64,000 nucleotides of DNA from Lysobacterales bacterium (GTDB lineage Bacteria > Pseudomonadota > Gammaproteobacteria > Xanthomonadales > SZUA-36), in contig JABAAB010000026.1 of NCBI GenBank assembly GCA_014238945.1, positions 62,001-126,000 on the forward strand. The letters run 5' to 3'. Positions 41,677 to 51,269 of the stretch are shown piece after piece (positions within the stretch are counted from its first letter, which is position 1; each line of letters begins with the position of its first letter). The notes below the pieces were generated by a model that was not told the origin of the DNA, did no database searches, and saw nothing but the letters and a program-made list of their open reading frames with translations. Both the position numbers and the translations under genes were made by a program.

Positions 41677-43245
41677 ATGAACAGAAAGAATTTGACAGCA
41701 GCAGTACTTGCAGGACTGGCTGGAGCCGCCGGAATTGTAGGCTCGGCTCAGGCAGTCAACATAAACCCCGATGGCCTAGGTGAGGTATTGATCTACCCTT
41801 ACTACACCACCAACGCCGGTAACAGTACCCTTCTTTCCGTAGTAAATACATCTGAAGACGCGAAAGCGGTCAAGGTGCGTTTCCTCGAAGGTAAGAATTC
41901 ACGCGAGGTTCTCGATTTTAACCTGTACCTGTCACCGTATGACGTGTGGACGGCCTCCCTCTGGGACGACGACGGTACGCCGACGATGACCACAGGTGAT
42001 AACTCGTGCACCGTTCCCTACATTTATGGGGACTTCGGTGGAATGCAAGCGTTTCTGCCCTATGGAATGAATGATGTCGACCCGGGGGATGACACGGTGC
42101 TTGGTGATATGAGCCGCGCTACCGAAGGTCACTTCGAGATGATCGAAATGGGTACACTGACCGACGAGGATATGGGTTCGGCAACTGCCATCACCCATGT
42201 TGGAGGTTTACTGCCTGAAGGTGGATGTGCACAGTTGGTAGCAGCCTGGACAGACCCGGATGACACCGTGGAAGATGACGAAGGCTATTGGCTGATGAAT
42301 CCCTCCTATGACATGGCTCCCCCATCGGGTGGCCTGTTCGGTGGTGCAGCCGTAGTACACGTGTCTTCCGGAACCATGTACAGCTACGACGCAAAAGCCA
42401 TCAACGGTTTTTCATGGTCCCAGATGCACGACGTTCCGGGAAATACTTCACCGAACCTGAACTCTGGCGATCGGAATACCGGTTATGTGTTCCTTGACAA
42501 TGGCAATTTGTTCGGCTTTGAATTTGAAGAAAGGACTGTGGATGCGGTATCCTATGTATTCATGCACGATCAGCTGATGAATGAGTGGACAAACGAGCTT
42601 GCAGTTGGTGGTAATACCGAATGGGTGGTTACCTTCCCGACCAAGCACTTTTACGTGTACCAACCTAACAGCGGAAGTGTAGATCCTGTTCCTCCGTTTA
42701 CCTCCACATGGAATGGAGACTACGAAGAAAGACCCCAAACTGCTTGTGAAGTGATTCTTCTTGATACCATTTGGGATCGCAACGAAGTGAGCCCGGGTAC
42801 ACCGGATGATCCTACCGGCGACCCTATTCCGCCGATCGTATCACCGGCCCCACCGCCAACTGATCCTAATGATCCTGACCCGATCGTTCCATTCGAGATC
42901 TGCTATGAAACCAATGTTATTGCATTTGGTGACGGCAGCATCCTGGGTTCAAGCAGCTTGCACTCCATCAACACAGACACTGAGTTCTTCTCAGCTGAAA
43001 CTGGCTGGATGCGTTTGCAGATGGACGATTATCCGTACGACGAAAACGGAGACGGCATGATCGATGAGGAGGAGTCTGAACTCTCACGCGAAGCACTGGG
43101 TAATTTGGAAGGTCTGCCGGTTACCGGTTTTGCGATACAGCGGTTCGAGAACCAGTTTGTTGGAGAGGCTGAGAACAAAGTCGCCAACTACGGTGGTATT
43201 TTCAGCCACAAGGCATCCCGTAAACTGGGTAGCCAGTATTATTAG
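41677..43245 (+). CDS. Secreted protein of unknown function with EF-hand loop
   Basis: Signal peptide MNRKNLTAAVLAGLAGAAGIVGSAQA, AGGAGT ribosome-binding site at ~41665, Pro/Asp-rich linker, DENGDGMIDEEE loop; ORF opens at 41593 but 41677 is the signal-peptide start. Confidence 0.8.
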   Translation: MNRKNLTAAVLAGLAGAAGIVGSAQAVNINPDGLGEVLIYPYYTTNAGNSTLLSVVNTSEDAKAVKVRFLEGKNSREVLDFNLYLSPYDVWTASLWDDDGTPTMTTGDNSCTVPYIYGDFGGMQAFLPYGMNDVDPGDDTVLGDMSRATEGHFEMIEMGTLTDEDMGSATAITHVGGLLPEGGCAQLVAAWTDPDDTVEDDEGYWLMNPSYDMAPPSGGLFGGAAVVHVSSGTMYSYDAKAINGFSWSQMHDVPGNTSPNLNSGDRNTGYVFLDNGNLFGFEFEERTVDAVSYVFMHDQLMNEWTNELAVGGNTEWVVTFPTKHFYVYQPNSGSVDPVPPFTSTWNGDYEERPQTACEVILLDTIWDRNEVSPGTPDDPTGDPIPPIVSPAPPPTDPNDPDPIVPFEICYETNVIAFGDGSILGSSSLHSINTDTEFFSAETGWMRLQMDDYPYDENGDGMIDEEESELSREALGNLEGLPVTGFAIQRFENQFVGEAENKVANYGGIFSHKASRKLGSQYY

Positions 43246-43270
43246 TAGTTACTGCTATCATGTGTGACGG

Positions 43271-43297
43271 AGAGGGCCGGTAATCGGCCCTCTCTTG
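43271..43297 (+). terminator. Candidate terminator hairpin after the secreted protein gene
   Basis: AGAGGGCCG-GTAAT-CGGCCCTCT stem; only a weak T-rich tail. Confidence 0.6.
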
Positions 43298-43415
43298 CAT
43301 TTGGCTTTTTAATTTATTAACAGTTTGTTAAATTGTAGCCAGTGATCCACGGGTGCTGATTATCATAAAATCAATAGCGGCACCTCAATAAAGGGCGGAA
43401 CCAGAGAGAGGAAAA

Positions 43416-44585
43416 ATGCGAAATTTTAACGGAGTCAGATGCATCGTTGCGCTCGTCCTACTGGGCGGGACGGTAAATGCAGATATAATTATAGACAACC
43501 AGTCAATTCCCAGTTCGGATATTGATTCGATTACGATAAGCCCTGCCACGGGCAATATCTTTATAACCACAGGTCCTGGTTATACGGTAACACCGGTGGT
43601 GGTGGGTAATGGTGTAGCCATAAGCAGCTTCACCGTGAGCCCGGGTACCATAGAAGCCGGTGAATCCGCAACTTTGAGCTGGGCTACGGAAAATGCGGTC
43701 TCCTGTATCGCAACCAATGGTGTTGGTGGCTGGTCTGGTTCAAACATTAGCTTGCCAAGTGGAAACACGAATATATCCACATCGGTAACGGGCAGCCACA
43801 CTTTTACATTAAGCTGTGATGGCAGCGAGGACGGTGACACGGCGACCAGTAATGTGGTGCTGAATGTAAACTCAGCCAATGCTGTGAGTATCACCAGTTT
43901 CAGCGCTTCACCGGATTCAATTACCGAAGGTGGTAGCACTACGCTGAGTTGGACCACGGAAAACGCCACATCGTGTACACCATCAGGTGGCACCGGAGGC
44001 TGGGGCTCGGTGAGTATTGGCTTGCCCAACGGAAATACTCAAATAACCATTCCCACCCCAAGTTCCTACGTTTTTACACTGACCTGCCAGGGTGAATCAG
44101 GTGGTTCAGATGTTGCTAACGATACAGTGACGGTCAATCCGAACGTAGATTCCTGTGACCCTGCGCCGTTATCTGGATCTGTTAAGGATTGGGATAATTT
44201 CTGGGGAGATGACTTTCCTGATCCGATTTACAAACTCGAGGATGTAACGATAGCAAGAAACGGTTATGTTGCAATCAAGTTCGACACTGGTAACGTAATT
44301 GATGATGGAAGAATTTTGTCTATCGAAAACACGTCTACAGCAGGTATAAGACTGGGTGCAGTCAGTGAATGTCCCGGTGATTTTGATGTCGCGCCTGAGT
44401 GTGACTATGTGTGGGGGCTTGGTGGGGGTATGCGCTGGGCAACCAACGGCCGATTTGGTGCCTGTCAACTGCAGTCCAACACTACTTATTACCTAAACAT
44501 AACATTTACAGACGGAGTGGATTCATCAAGTTCAACCTGCGCGTCCACGCCCTGTGTGGCAACCATGCAGCACCAGAACTACTAG
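43416..44585 (+). CDS. Secreted protein with two tandem Ig-like repeats and unique C-terminal domain
   Basis: Signal peptide; duplicated ITSF..SP..I..G.S.TLSW.TENA.SC...GGWG/S...LP.GNT.I......FTL.C repeats. Confidence 0.8.
   Translation: MRNFNGVRCIVALVLLGGTVNADIIIDNQSIPSSDIDSITISPATGNIFITTGPGYTVTPVVVGNGVAISSFTVSPGTIEAGESATLSWATENAVSCIATNGVGGWSGSNISLPSGNTNISTSVTGSHTFTLSCDGSEDGDTATSNVVLNVNSANAVSITSFSASPDSITEGGSTTLSWTTENATSCTPSGGTGGWGSVSIGLPNGNTQITIPTPSSYVFTLTCQGESGGSDVANDTVTVNPNVDSCDPAPLSGSVKDWDNFWGDDFPDPIYKLEDVTIARNGYVAIKFDTGNVIDDGRILSIENTSTAGIRLGAVSECPGDFDVAPECDYVWGLGGGMRWATNGRFGACQLQSNTTYYLNITFTDGVDSSSSTCASTPCVATMQHQNY
43617..43871 (+). repeat. Ig-like repeat 1 (within CDS 43416..44585)
   Basis: AISSFTVSPGTIEAGESATLSWATENAVSC...FTLSC...VLNVN. 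Confidence 0.75.
43884..44138 (+). repeat. Ig-like repeat 2 (within CDS 43416..44585)
   Basis: VSITSFSASPDSITEGGSTTLSWTTENATSC...FTLTC...TVTVN. Confidence 0.75.
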
Positions 44586-44606
44586 ACCGTCGTTAAATCA
44601 GGAACA

Positions 44607-44638
44607 GTCGGACACCTGCACAGGTGTCCGGCTTTTTT
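44607..44638 (+). terminator. Intrinsic terminator after the Ig-like repeat protein gene
   Basis: CGGACACCTG-CA-CAGGTGTCCG followed by GCTTTTTTCTTT. Confidence 0.88.
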
Positions 44639-44684
44639 CTTTGGGAAACCATCAACTGTTCATATAACGGAGCGAGGAAAGAAA

Positions 44685-45617
44685 ATGCGTTCAATAGTAC
44701 TTTGCGTGGCCCTCCTTCAATTAATTCCTGCCATTGCACATGCAGAAGAATTGGAAAATAAAACAGAGATTCTGCTCAAGCGCGGAAAAGGTGTTGTAAC
44801 CCAGCGAGCATTTGCGGCACGTGCAGATCGAATTCCCGCTGATATCAGGCTTGGAGCGCTCCGCGATGGTAATCGTGTACGTGAGCTAATGAAAACCCTG
44901 GTGATTCGGGCACAGTTGGCTGCCGATGCGCGAGAAGCCGGTTTTGAGAAAAATCCAGTCGTCATTGACCGTATGCAACTGGCTGCCGAATGGGAACTGG
45001 CGGATGCGTGGCTGGACAATTATGTATTCAGCCAGCCTGAGGCTGACTATGAAGCGCTCGCGCGTGAGAATTACCTGTTGAACCAGCAGAATTTGCAGTC
45101 TCAGGCTACCATTGATGTCAGCCATATCCTGGTATCGAGCGAGGAGCGTTCGACTGAAGAGGCCAATGATTTGGCCAACTCGATCAGGGCGCAATTGGAA
45201 GAGGAACCGGGTCTGTTTGCCGAATTGGTGAAAAAGCATTCTGACGATCCCAGTGCCTTGGCAAACAAAGGATTGTTTGAGAATGTGAAGAGGGGAGACA
45301 TGGTAAAGGCATTTGAAGAAACCGCGTTCGCACTCAAGCCCTCCGAGATATCCGAACCGGTGAAAACCATGTACGGATTTCATATTATCCGTCTCGACGC
45401 CTATCATGAACCCGAGCGATTGAGCTTTGAAGAAGTCAGGCCGCAGTTAGTTGATAAAGAACGCGAGCAGCATCTGTTACGCATCAAACAGGATTACCTG
45501 GGCAGCCTGAGCGCCCTTGAGACGACCATGCCTGAAGGGGCGCTTGAAGAAATGGTCAGAAGACAATTTGGGGAAGATTACCAGGTTCCGCCCACTGAAG
45601 ATGCTGATTCAGAGTAA
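44685..45617 (+). CDS. Exported parvulin-type (PpiC) peptidyl-prolyl cis-trans isomerase
   Basis: Signal peptide and DVSHILVSSEERSTEEA.....FAELVKKHSDDPSALANKGLFENVKRGDMVKAFEETAFALKPSEISEPVKTMYGFHIIRLD. Confidence 0.88.
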   Translation: MRSIVLCVALLQLIPAIAHAEELENKTEILLKRGKGVVTQRAFAARADRIPADIRLGALRDGNRVRELMKTLVIRAQLAADAREAGFEKNPVVIDRMQLAAEWELADAWLDNYVFSQPEADYEALARENYLLNQQNLQSQATIDVSHILVSSEERSTEEANDLANSIRAQLEEEPGLFAELVKKHSDDPSALANKGLFENVKRGDMVKAFEETAFALKPSEISEPVKTMYGFHIIRLDAYHEPERLSFEEVRPQLVDKEREQHLLRIKQDYLGSLSALETTMPEGALEEMVRRQFGEDYQVPPTEDADSE

Positions 45618-45649
45618 AATGGCTCTCGGTTTCACGTGGCCGGGACAGA

Positions 45650-46441
45650 ATGACAAAGGAAAAACAAAGAAAATTTGACCGGGTTTTTTTCCAGAACCTG
45701 GTGGTGCGGCAGATCCGGCAAAACTATCTTGACAACCTGACCGGGTTTACCTGGCTCATCCTGCAGCCATTGCTGTTACTGGGTGTTTATTCATTTGTAT
45801 TTTCAACGATATTCAAGGCACGTATCCCGGAAGCCATGGATATCGGTTTTGTACCCTACCTGGCCATTGCATTCTGGCCGTGGATGGCTTTTTCAGAATC
45901 CATAATCAGTGCAAGCGGGTCCATTACTGCCAATAGTGCCTTGATCAGAAAAGTTGCTTTTGCCACCGAGCAAATACCATTGGCAACCGTAACAGCGACG
46001 TTTATCATGAATCTGGTGGGGTATGTTGCGGTTCTTGTGGTCTTGCAGTTGCTGGGAACCAGTATTCAATGGATTTATCTATTTCTGGTCATTCCCCTGA
46101 TCATTTTTATGTGGGTGTTCGCTTGTGCCATTGCATTGTGCGCCAGCGCGATTCAGGTGTTTGTCCGGGATGTAGCGCAAATTTTACCGCCACTGATGAC
46201 TTTCTGGTTCTTTACCACCCCCATTTTGTACGGGACTGCCAATCTGCCGGAGATAGTTCAAACCCTTGCCCGCTGGAACCCCATGGCCTGGTTTGTGACC
46301 CGGTTGAGGGAATTGTTGTTATTCGGCGAAATTAATATGGGTGTTGGTGGCCTGGTGATGGTGTTGATGATTACAGTTTTCTCGTGGTTATCGTTGCGGT
46401 TTTTTCAACGGTTTTCGGGACACTTTGAGGATTTTCTGTAA
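45650..46441 (+). CDS. ABC-2 type polysaccharide export permease (Wzm-like)
   Basis: Wzm/KpsM-type pattern (RQIRQNYLDNLTGFTWLILQPLLLLGVYSFVF; FFTTPILYGTANLPE..ARWNPMAWFV). Confidence 0.87.
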   Translation: MTKEKQRKFDRVFFQNLVVRQIRQNYLDNLTGFTWLILQPLLLLGVYSFVFSTIFKARIPEAMDIGFVPYLAIAFWPWMAFSESIISASGSITANSALIRKVAFATEQIPLATVTATFIMNLVGYVAVLVVLQLLGTSIQWIYLFLVIPLIIFMWVFACAIALCASAIQVFVRDVAQILPPLMTFWFFTTPILYGTANLPEIVQTLARWNPMAWFVTRLRELLLFGEINMGVGGLVMVLMITVFSWLSLRFFQRFSGHFEDFL

Positions 46442-47622
46442 TGGATACGCTGGTTAGTCTGGAGGGTGTTTCAAAAATTTATCCCCGTGTGCACCAACCA
46501 AGAGAGCGCATGCTGGCCTTTATTGCCCTGCTTTTGGGCCGTGTGCCCGAACAGGGTGCCGTAGTACTGAATGATATCAACCTGAACGTAGTGCGGGGCC
46601 AGTCACTCGGGATTATCGGCGAAAATGGTGCAGGAAAGTCCACCCTGCTGAAGTTACTTACCGGAATCATACAGCCGACACACGGCCGGGTACTGACAAA
46701 AGCCAGCATCGGAGCCATGCTGGAACTGGGCGCCGGCTTCGAACCGGATTTCAGTGGACTGGACAACGTCCGGATGAAGGCATCCCTGTTGGGTCTGAGC
46801 AACAGGGAACTGGACGAGCGGCTGGATGATATTCTGGCATTTGCAGATATTGGTGATTATATCCATGAACCGGTAAAACACTACTCGTCCGGTATGGTGG
46901 TACGTCTGGGATTTGCTGTTATCACCGCCTGCAAACCTGATTTGTTAATCACCGATGAAGTACTGTCTGTGGGCGATGAGTCTTTCCAGAAGAAGTGCAT
47001 ACGCTGGATCGAACAGTTCCTGCAACAGGGCGGTACCTTGTTGCTGGTCTCTCACAGCATGTACGTGGTACAGAAATTGTGTCAGAAGGCTTTGTGGATA
47101 CACGGCGGAACTGTGAGGCAATATGGTGATGTGTTTTCCGTCACCCAGGCTTATCTTGCCTGGCATGAACGACGCAGCGCACGGGAAAAGGAATCGAGTT
47201 TGCAGGCAACGGGTGACGCTGCTTCCTACCGAATTGAAAAATTTTTCCTGGAGGGTGCACAAGACGACAACCCACCCATCTACGCCATGGGTGAAGACAT
47301 CAATGTCGAATTGCAGATTTATTCACCCGATGACAGACCCCCGGTGGGTGTTGTGGGGGTTGTTCGTGCGGATGGCACACCCGTTTACGGCGTTGTTTCC
47401 GACAATGAAGGCATATTGCCGGTGAAACTACGGGCACATTATTATCGTTTTCGTCTGCGCCTGAACAGGATTGGTCTTTTACCCGGAAGTTACAGTATGA
47501 GAGGTCACTCCATGGATCCCGAAGGTGTAAGGCTGTTTGATAGTTGTGAGCAGGTTTTTACAATTACCGGTAATACCAAGGAAGTTGGTTACATCCGGCT
47601 ACCCCACGAGTGGCTGGATTAA
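46441..47622 (+). CDS. Polysaccharide ABC transporter ATPase (Wzt-like) with C-terminal extension
   Basis: [23 protein letters not shown] Walker A, KHYSSGMVVRLGFAV signature; about 140-residue C-terminal domain like Wzt carbohydrate-binding domains. Confidence 0.87.
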   Translation: MDTLVSLEGVSKIYPRVHQPRERMLAFIALLLGRVPEQGAVVLNDINLNVVRGQSLGIIGENGAGKSTLLKLLTGIIQPTHGRVLTKASIGAMLELGAGFEPDFSGLDNVRMKASLLGLSNRELDERLDDILAFADIGDYIHEPVKHYSSGMVVRLGFAVITACKPDLLITDEVLSVGDESFQKKCIRWIEQFLQQGGTLLLVSHSMYVVQKLCQKALWIHGGTVRQYGDVFSVTQAYLAWHERRSAREKESSLQATGDAASYRIEKFFLEGAQDDNPPIYAMGEDINVELQIYSPDDRPPVGVVGVVRADGTPVYGVVSDNEGILPVKLRAHYYRFRLRLNRIGLLPGSYSMRGHSMDPEGVRLFDSCEQVFTITGNTKEVGYIRLPHEWLD

Positions 47623-47671
47623 TCTTGTCAGCCGGAACCAGCCGGGCCTGCCAGGAAAAGCAGCGTAAAGT

Positions 47672-48505
47672 ATGTCTCAACCGCTGATCATTTTACCGGT
47701 CTACAACGCATTGGAATTTCTTGAACCCTGTCTGGATTCCATTACGCGTCATACGTCACCAGACGTCATGACACTGGTGATCAATGACGCTTCAACCGAC
47801 CCGGGAGTGGAGCCTTTGTTGCGTGCCTGGGTTGAACAGCCCGGGACCAGACACCAACTGATTACACAACGCGTAAACAGGGGGTTTGTAGCCACGGTAA
47901 ATAATGGCATGCGGAGCGCCAGGAGTGATGTGGTATTACTCAACTCAGACACTGTCGTGACCACTGGCTGGCTGGACTCGCTTGCAAAATGTCTTGGGTC
48001 CGACCGGTCTATTGCCACCGCCACACCCTGGTCCAACAACGGGGAAATCGTATCCATACCTGACTTCTGCCAGCCCAGTGATCCGCCCTCCAATCCCGAT
48101 GCAACAGCTTCGGTTATCGCATCCTGTGGACTACCGCGCTACCCCGAAATACCCACAGCAGTCGGATTCTGCATGGCGATTTCACTGCAGGCAATCAACA
48201 GGGTGGGATTGTTCGATGAAGCGACTTTTGGCCGCGGCTATGGTGAAGAAAATGATTTCTGCGAACGTGCCATCAAAATGGGTATGCGCAATGTGTTATG
48301 TGATGACGCATATGTGGTACATCATGGTTGTGCGTCATTTGGTCCGCTGGGTTTGAAGCCTGATGAAAACAGCATGCAGCGTTTATTGAGCAAACACCCG
48401 GAATACGAGCACAAGGTTAAAGTCTTTCTTAATACCGACCCGCTGGCATCGCGCAGACATGAAATACTGGAATGTCTTGACCGCGCGGGTATGGGAATGC
48501 GGTAA
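47672..48505 (+). CDS. Glycosyltransferase family 2
   Basis: LIILPVYNALEFLEPCLDSI, VVLLNSDTVVTTGWLDSL, GYGEENDFCERA. Confidence 0.87.
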   Translation: MSQPLIILPVYNALEFLEPCLDSITRHTSPDVMTLVINDASTDPGVEPLLRAWVEQPGTRHQLITQRVNRGFVATVNNGMRSARSDVVLLNSDTVVTTGWLDSLAKCLGSDRSIATATPWSNNGEIVSIPDFCQPSDPPSNPDATASVIASCGLPRYPEIPTAVGFCMAISLQAINRVGLFDEATFGRGYGEENDFCERAIKMGMRNVLCDDAYVVHHGCASFGPLGLKPDENSMQRLLSKHPEYEHKVKVFLNTDPLASRRHEILECLDRAGMGMR

Positions 48506-48537
48506 AATCCGGATGTTCTTCGAAACAGGTCAGAATT

Positions 48538-49425
48538 TTGTCAGATCCACTTGAATTTACAGGCGAACGCTTCACACCGGAATGTCAACGTGAAATCTGG
48601 TATGAGCACTATCATCGTTATGCGCTGGCTACGAAATGGTGTACGGATTCACGCACGCTGGATGCAGCCTGTGGTGAAGGCTTCGGTGCTGCATTGCTTG
48701 CCACGACGGCCACCACGGTTGAGGCCGTGGATATATCCCAGCAGGCTGTTGATCATGCCAGCAAGAAATATGCACACATCCCGGGATTGGGATTTCACCA
48801 GGCAGATTGCACACAGTTACCATTCGCTGACAACGAATTTGATCGCGTGGTGTCATTCGAGACGCTGGAGCATCTGACCCAGCAGGATCAGTTATTGACG
48901 GAATTCAGAAGAGTCCTCAAGACGGATGGCTTGCTGATACTCTCGTCACCGGACAAGGCGGTGTACTCCGACCAGCACAACGAAGTCAATGAATTTCATC
49001 TGAAAGAACTCTATCGCGAAGAATTTGAGAGCTTGATTCAGCGTCACTTTCCCGCATGGCGTTTGCTGGGTCAAAAACTGATGTTCCACTCCGCCATCTG
49101 GTCATTGGAAGCTGTTGAGCAAGTCGTAATTGAGCAATTTTCTTCAGACAAGCTCACTTCGCCGGCTGGCATTGTGCAGAGCCCAATGTATTTTATTGCC
49201 CTGTGTGCCAGTGAACAACACATGTTGCCTGAGACCCGTGACCAGTTGTGGTTATTTGATGATGAAAAAGAGTCTGTTTATCAGCATTACTATGGAGAGA
49301 TCAGGAAGAATATGGCGGCGGGCGGCAGGATTGCCGCATTGGAGAAAGAAATAGAAGAGTTGAAACAACACGCTGACCCACCCGACAGTGGTCGGGTTTC
49401 CTGGTGGCGGCGGTTGTTTGGCTAG
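48538..49425 (+). CDS. Class I SAM-dependent methyltransferase with C-terminal coiled-coil tail
   Basis: LDAACGEGFGAALLA motif I, FDRVVSFETLEHL; C-terminal AALEKEIEELKQHADPPDSGRVSWWRRLFG; TTG start. Confidence 0.82.
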   Translation: MSDPLEFTGERFTPECQREIWYEHYHRYALATKWCTDSRTLDAACGEGFGAALLATTATTVEAVDISQQAVDHASKKYAHIPGLGFHQADCTQLPFADNEFDRVVSFETLEHLTQQDQLLTEFRRVLKTDGLLILSSPDKAVYSDQHNEVNEFHLKELYREEFESLIQRHFPAWRLLGQKLMFHSAIWSLEAVEQVVIEQFSSDKLTSPAGIVQSPMYFIALCASEQHMLPETRDQLWLFDDEKESVYQHYYGEIRKNMAAGGRIAALEKEIEELKQHADPPDSGRVSWWRRLFG

Positions 49426-49427
49426 TC

Positions 49428-50294
49428 ATGTCCATAACGGCCATTATTGTTAATTTTAATGCAGGTGATACTCTGCGACAGTGTGTCATCGCGTTGCTCA
49501 ATAGCACGCAACATGCTCGGGTTTGTGTGGTTGACAATGCTTCAACCGATGACAGTACCCAGAATTTGCAAAGCCTGTACGGGAACCGCCAGGGGGTCGA
49601 ATTTGTTCTTAACGCCACCAACCTGGGTTTTGCAACGGCTGTCAATGCAATGGCGCGTCATTGTAAAAGCGACTATTTGCTGATTTTGAACCCCGACTGC
49701 ATACTTGAAATTGGCGCTTTAGAGCAGCTATTGAAAGCACTTGAAGGAGAACCCCAGGCCGTACTTGCCGGGCCTGCGATTCATGATGAAAACGGTTTGA
49801 TCCAGCGTGCCACGGTACGGCGTTTTCCAGCTCCGGGAAGATCATTGATGACGGCCACGGGTCTTTGGCGACTGGGAAGGTGGTTTCCGGCATTGCACGG
49901 TATTGAGGTGGACGTCTCCACACTGGGTGAAGAACCATCAGCCTGTGATGCGGTTTCAGGGGCCTGTATGTTGATAAAACGGCAAGCTCTTGAGGCAGTT
50001 GGTTTCCTTGATGAAGGCTATTTCATGCATTGCGAGGATCTGGACCTGATGTACCGGTTTGCGGACAAGGGATGGCATTGCCTGTATGTCCCCCGCGCGA
50101 TTGCAAGCCACCAACAGGGTTTATCCAGTCGTAGCCGGCCCCAGTGGGTGCATTTTCAAAAACACAGGGGAATGGCGAGATTCTTTAAAAAATTTCAGGC
50201 CCCTGCTGCGTCTTTACCATTTAAAATGCTGGTATACACTGGTATCTGGCTGAGGTTTGTTGTCTTGTGGCCAACGACTATCCTCAAGAGTTAA
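49428..50294 (+). CDS. Glycosyltransferase family 2 (rhamnosyltransferase-like)
   Basis: MSITAIIVNFNAGDTLRQCVIALLNS, LLILNPDCILEIGAL, SGACMLIKRQALEAVGFLDEGYFMHCEDLDLMYR. Confidence 0.87.
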   Translation: MSITAIIVNFNAGDTLRQCVIALLNSTQHARVCVVDNASTDDSTQNLQSLYGNRQGVEFVLNATNLGFATAVNAMARHCKSDYLLILNPDCILEIGALEQLLKALEGEPQAVLAGPAIHDENGLIQRATVRRFPAPGRSLMTATGLWRLGRWFPALHGIEVDVSTLGEEPSACDAVSGACMLIKRQALEAVGFLDEGYFMHCEDLDLMYRFADKGWHCLYVPRAIASHQQGLSSRSRPQWVHFQKHRGMARFFKKFQAPAASLPFKMLVYTGIWLRFVVLWPTTILKS

Positions 50295-51208
50295 AGCAAC
50301 CTTGCGTACTCCTGACCGGTGCCAGCGGCCAGATTGGAGTTTTCGCGATACCACGTCTGGTAGCTGCAGGCTTTCGGGTACTTGCAGTCAGTCGTAAAGG
50401 CCGGCCTTCAAATTATCCTCTTTTGGCCGAGGTAGACTGGCTGTTCCCGGAAGAGGCTGAGCGTGATTGTGGAAAATGCCAATACCTGTTATCTGCAGGA
50501 CCGGTGGAACTGGCAGAAAATTTCCTCAAGATTGGACACCAATTCCTGACAGCGGTCGTATTCAGCAGCAGCAGTGTGATCAGCAAAAGAAAATCACCCA
50601 ACCCGACTGAAAGAGTACAAATCAATAATTTGCTGGATCTGGAAACAAGGCTTGAACTGATCGCAGCTGAAAGAAACCTGAAGATGGTGATCTTCCGGCC
50701 AACGCTCATTTATGGTTGCGGCCTGGATCTGAATATTACCCGGCTTGCAAAATGGGCGGACAGATTCGGGTTCATTCCGGTCAATCGCAGGGCAAATGGT
50801 TTGCGACAACCGGTGCATGCGGATGACCTTGCCTCGGTGGCGCTCGCGGCGATGACCAGTGAAGAGCCCTTGCCGGGAAAGATGAATCTCGCCGGCGGCA
50901 GTACTTTGAGTTATTTAAACATGATCGAGGGGGTTTTTGCGGCGCTGAATAAACCACCCCGTACATTGCGTATCCCGCAGTCACTACTTTCACTGTTGGT
51001 GGCAGTCCTGAATGCAACCGGTCTGGCAACCGGAATTAACAGGGAAATGGTGGCAAGACAGGCCGTTGATCTGGTATTTGATGACCAGCAGGCCAGGCAG
51101 TTACTCGAGTACAAACCGCGGCCATTTGCACCTTCCATTGCAGATCTGTCGCTCCCCGAGCCGGTTTTACTGAAAGCACTGGCGACGTCAGATCAAACCT
51201 GTAACTAA
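50267..51208 (+). CDS. NAD-dependent epimerase/dehydratase (SDR)
   Basis: VLLTGASGQIGVFAIPRLVAAGFRVLAVSR Rossmann motif; RPTLIYGCGLD. Confidence 0.82.
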   Translation: MANDYPQELKQPCVLLTGASGQIGVFAIPRLVAAGFRVLAVSRKGRPSNYPLLAEVDWLFPEEAERDCGKCQYLLSAGPVELAENFLKIGHQFLTAVVFSSSSVISKRKSPNPTERVQINNLLDLETRLELIAAERNLKMVIFRPTLIYGCGLDLNITRLAKWADRFGFIPVNRRANGLRQPVHADDLASVALAAMTSEEPLPGKMNLAGGSTLSYLNMIEGVFAALNKPPRTLRIPQSLLSLLVAVLNATGLATGINREMVARQAVDLVFDDQQARQLLEYKPRPFAPSIADLSLPEPVLLKALATSDQTCN

Positions 51209-51269
51209 GCCAGCGTCAAATCCTTCATCCGGTGGGTAAACTGTTTGGTCAAATCATGGCTGGCTTCAA

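Noticed and set aside
43317-43331. TTAACA-GTT-TGTTAA small palindrome
   Set aside because: Only 6-bp arms in AT-rich sequence; reported instead as part of the longer shared upstream element.
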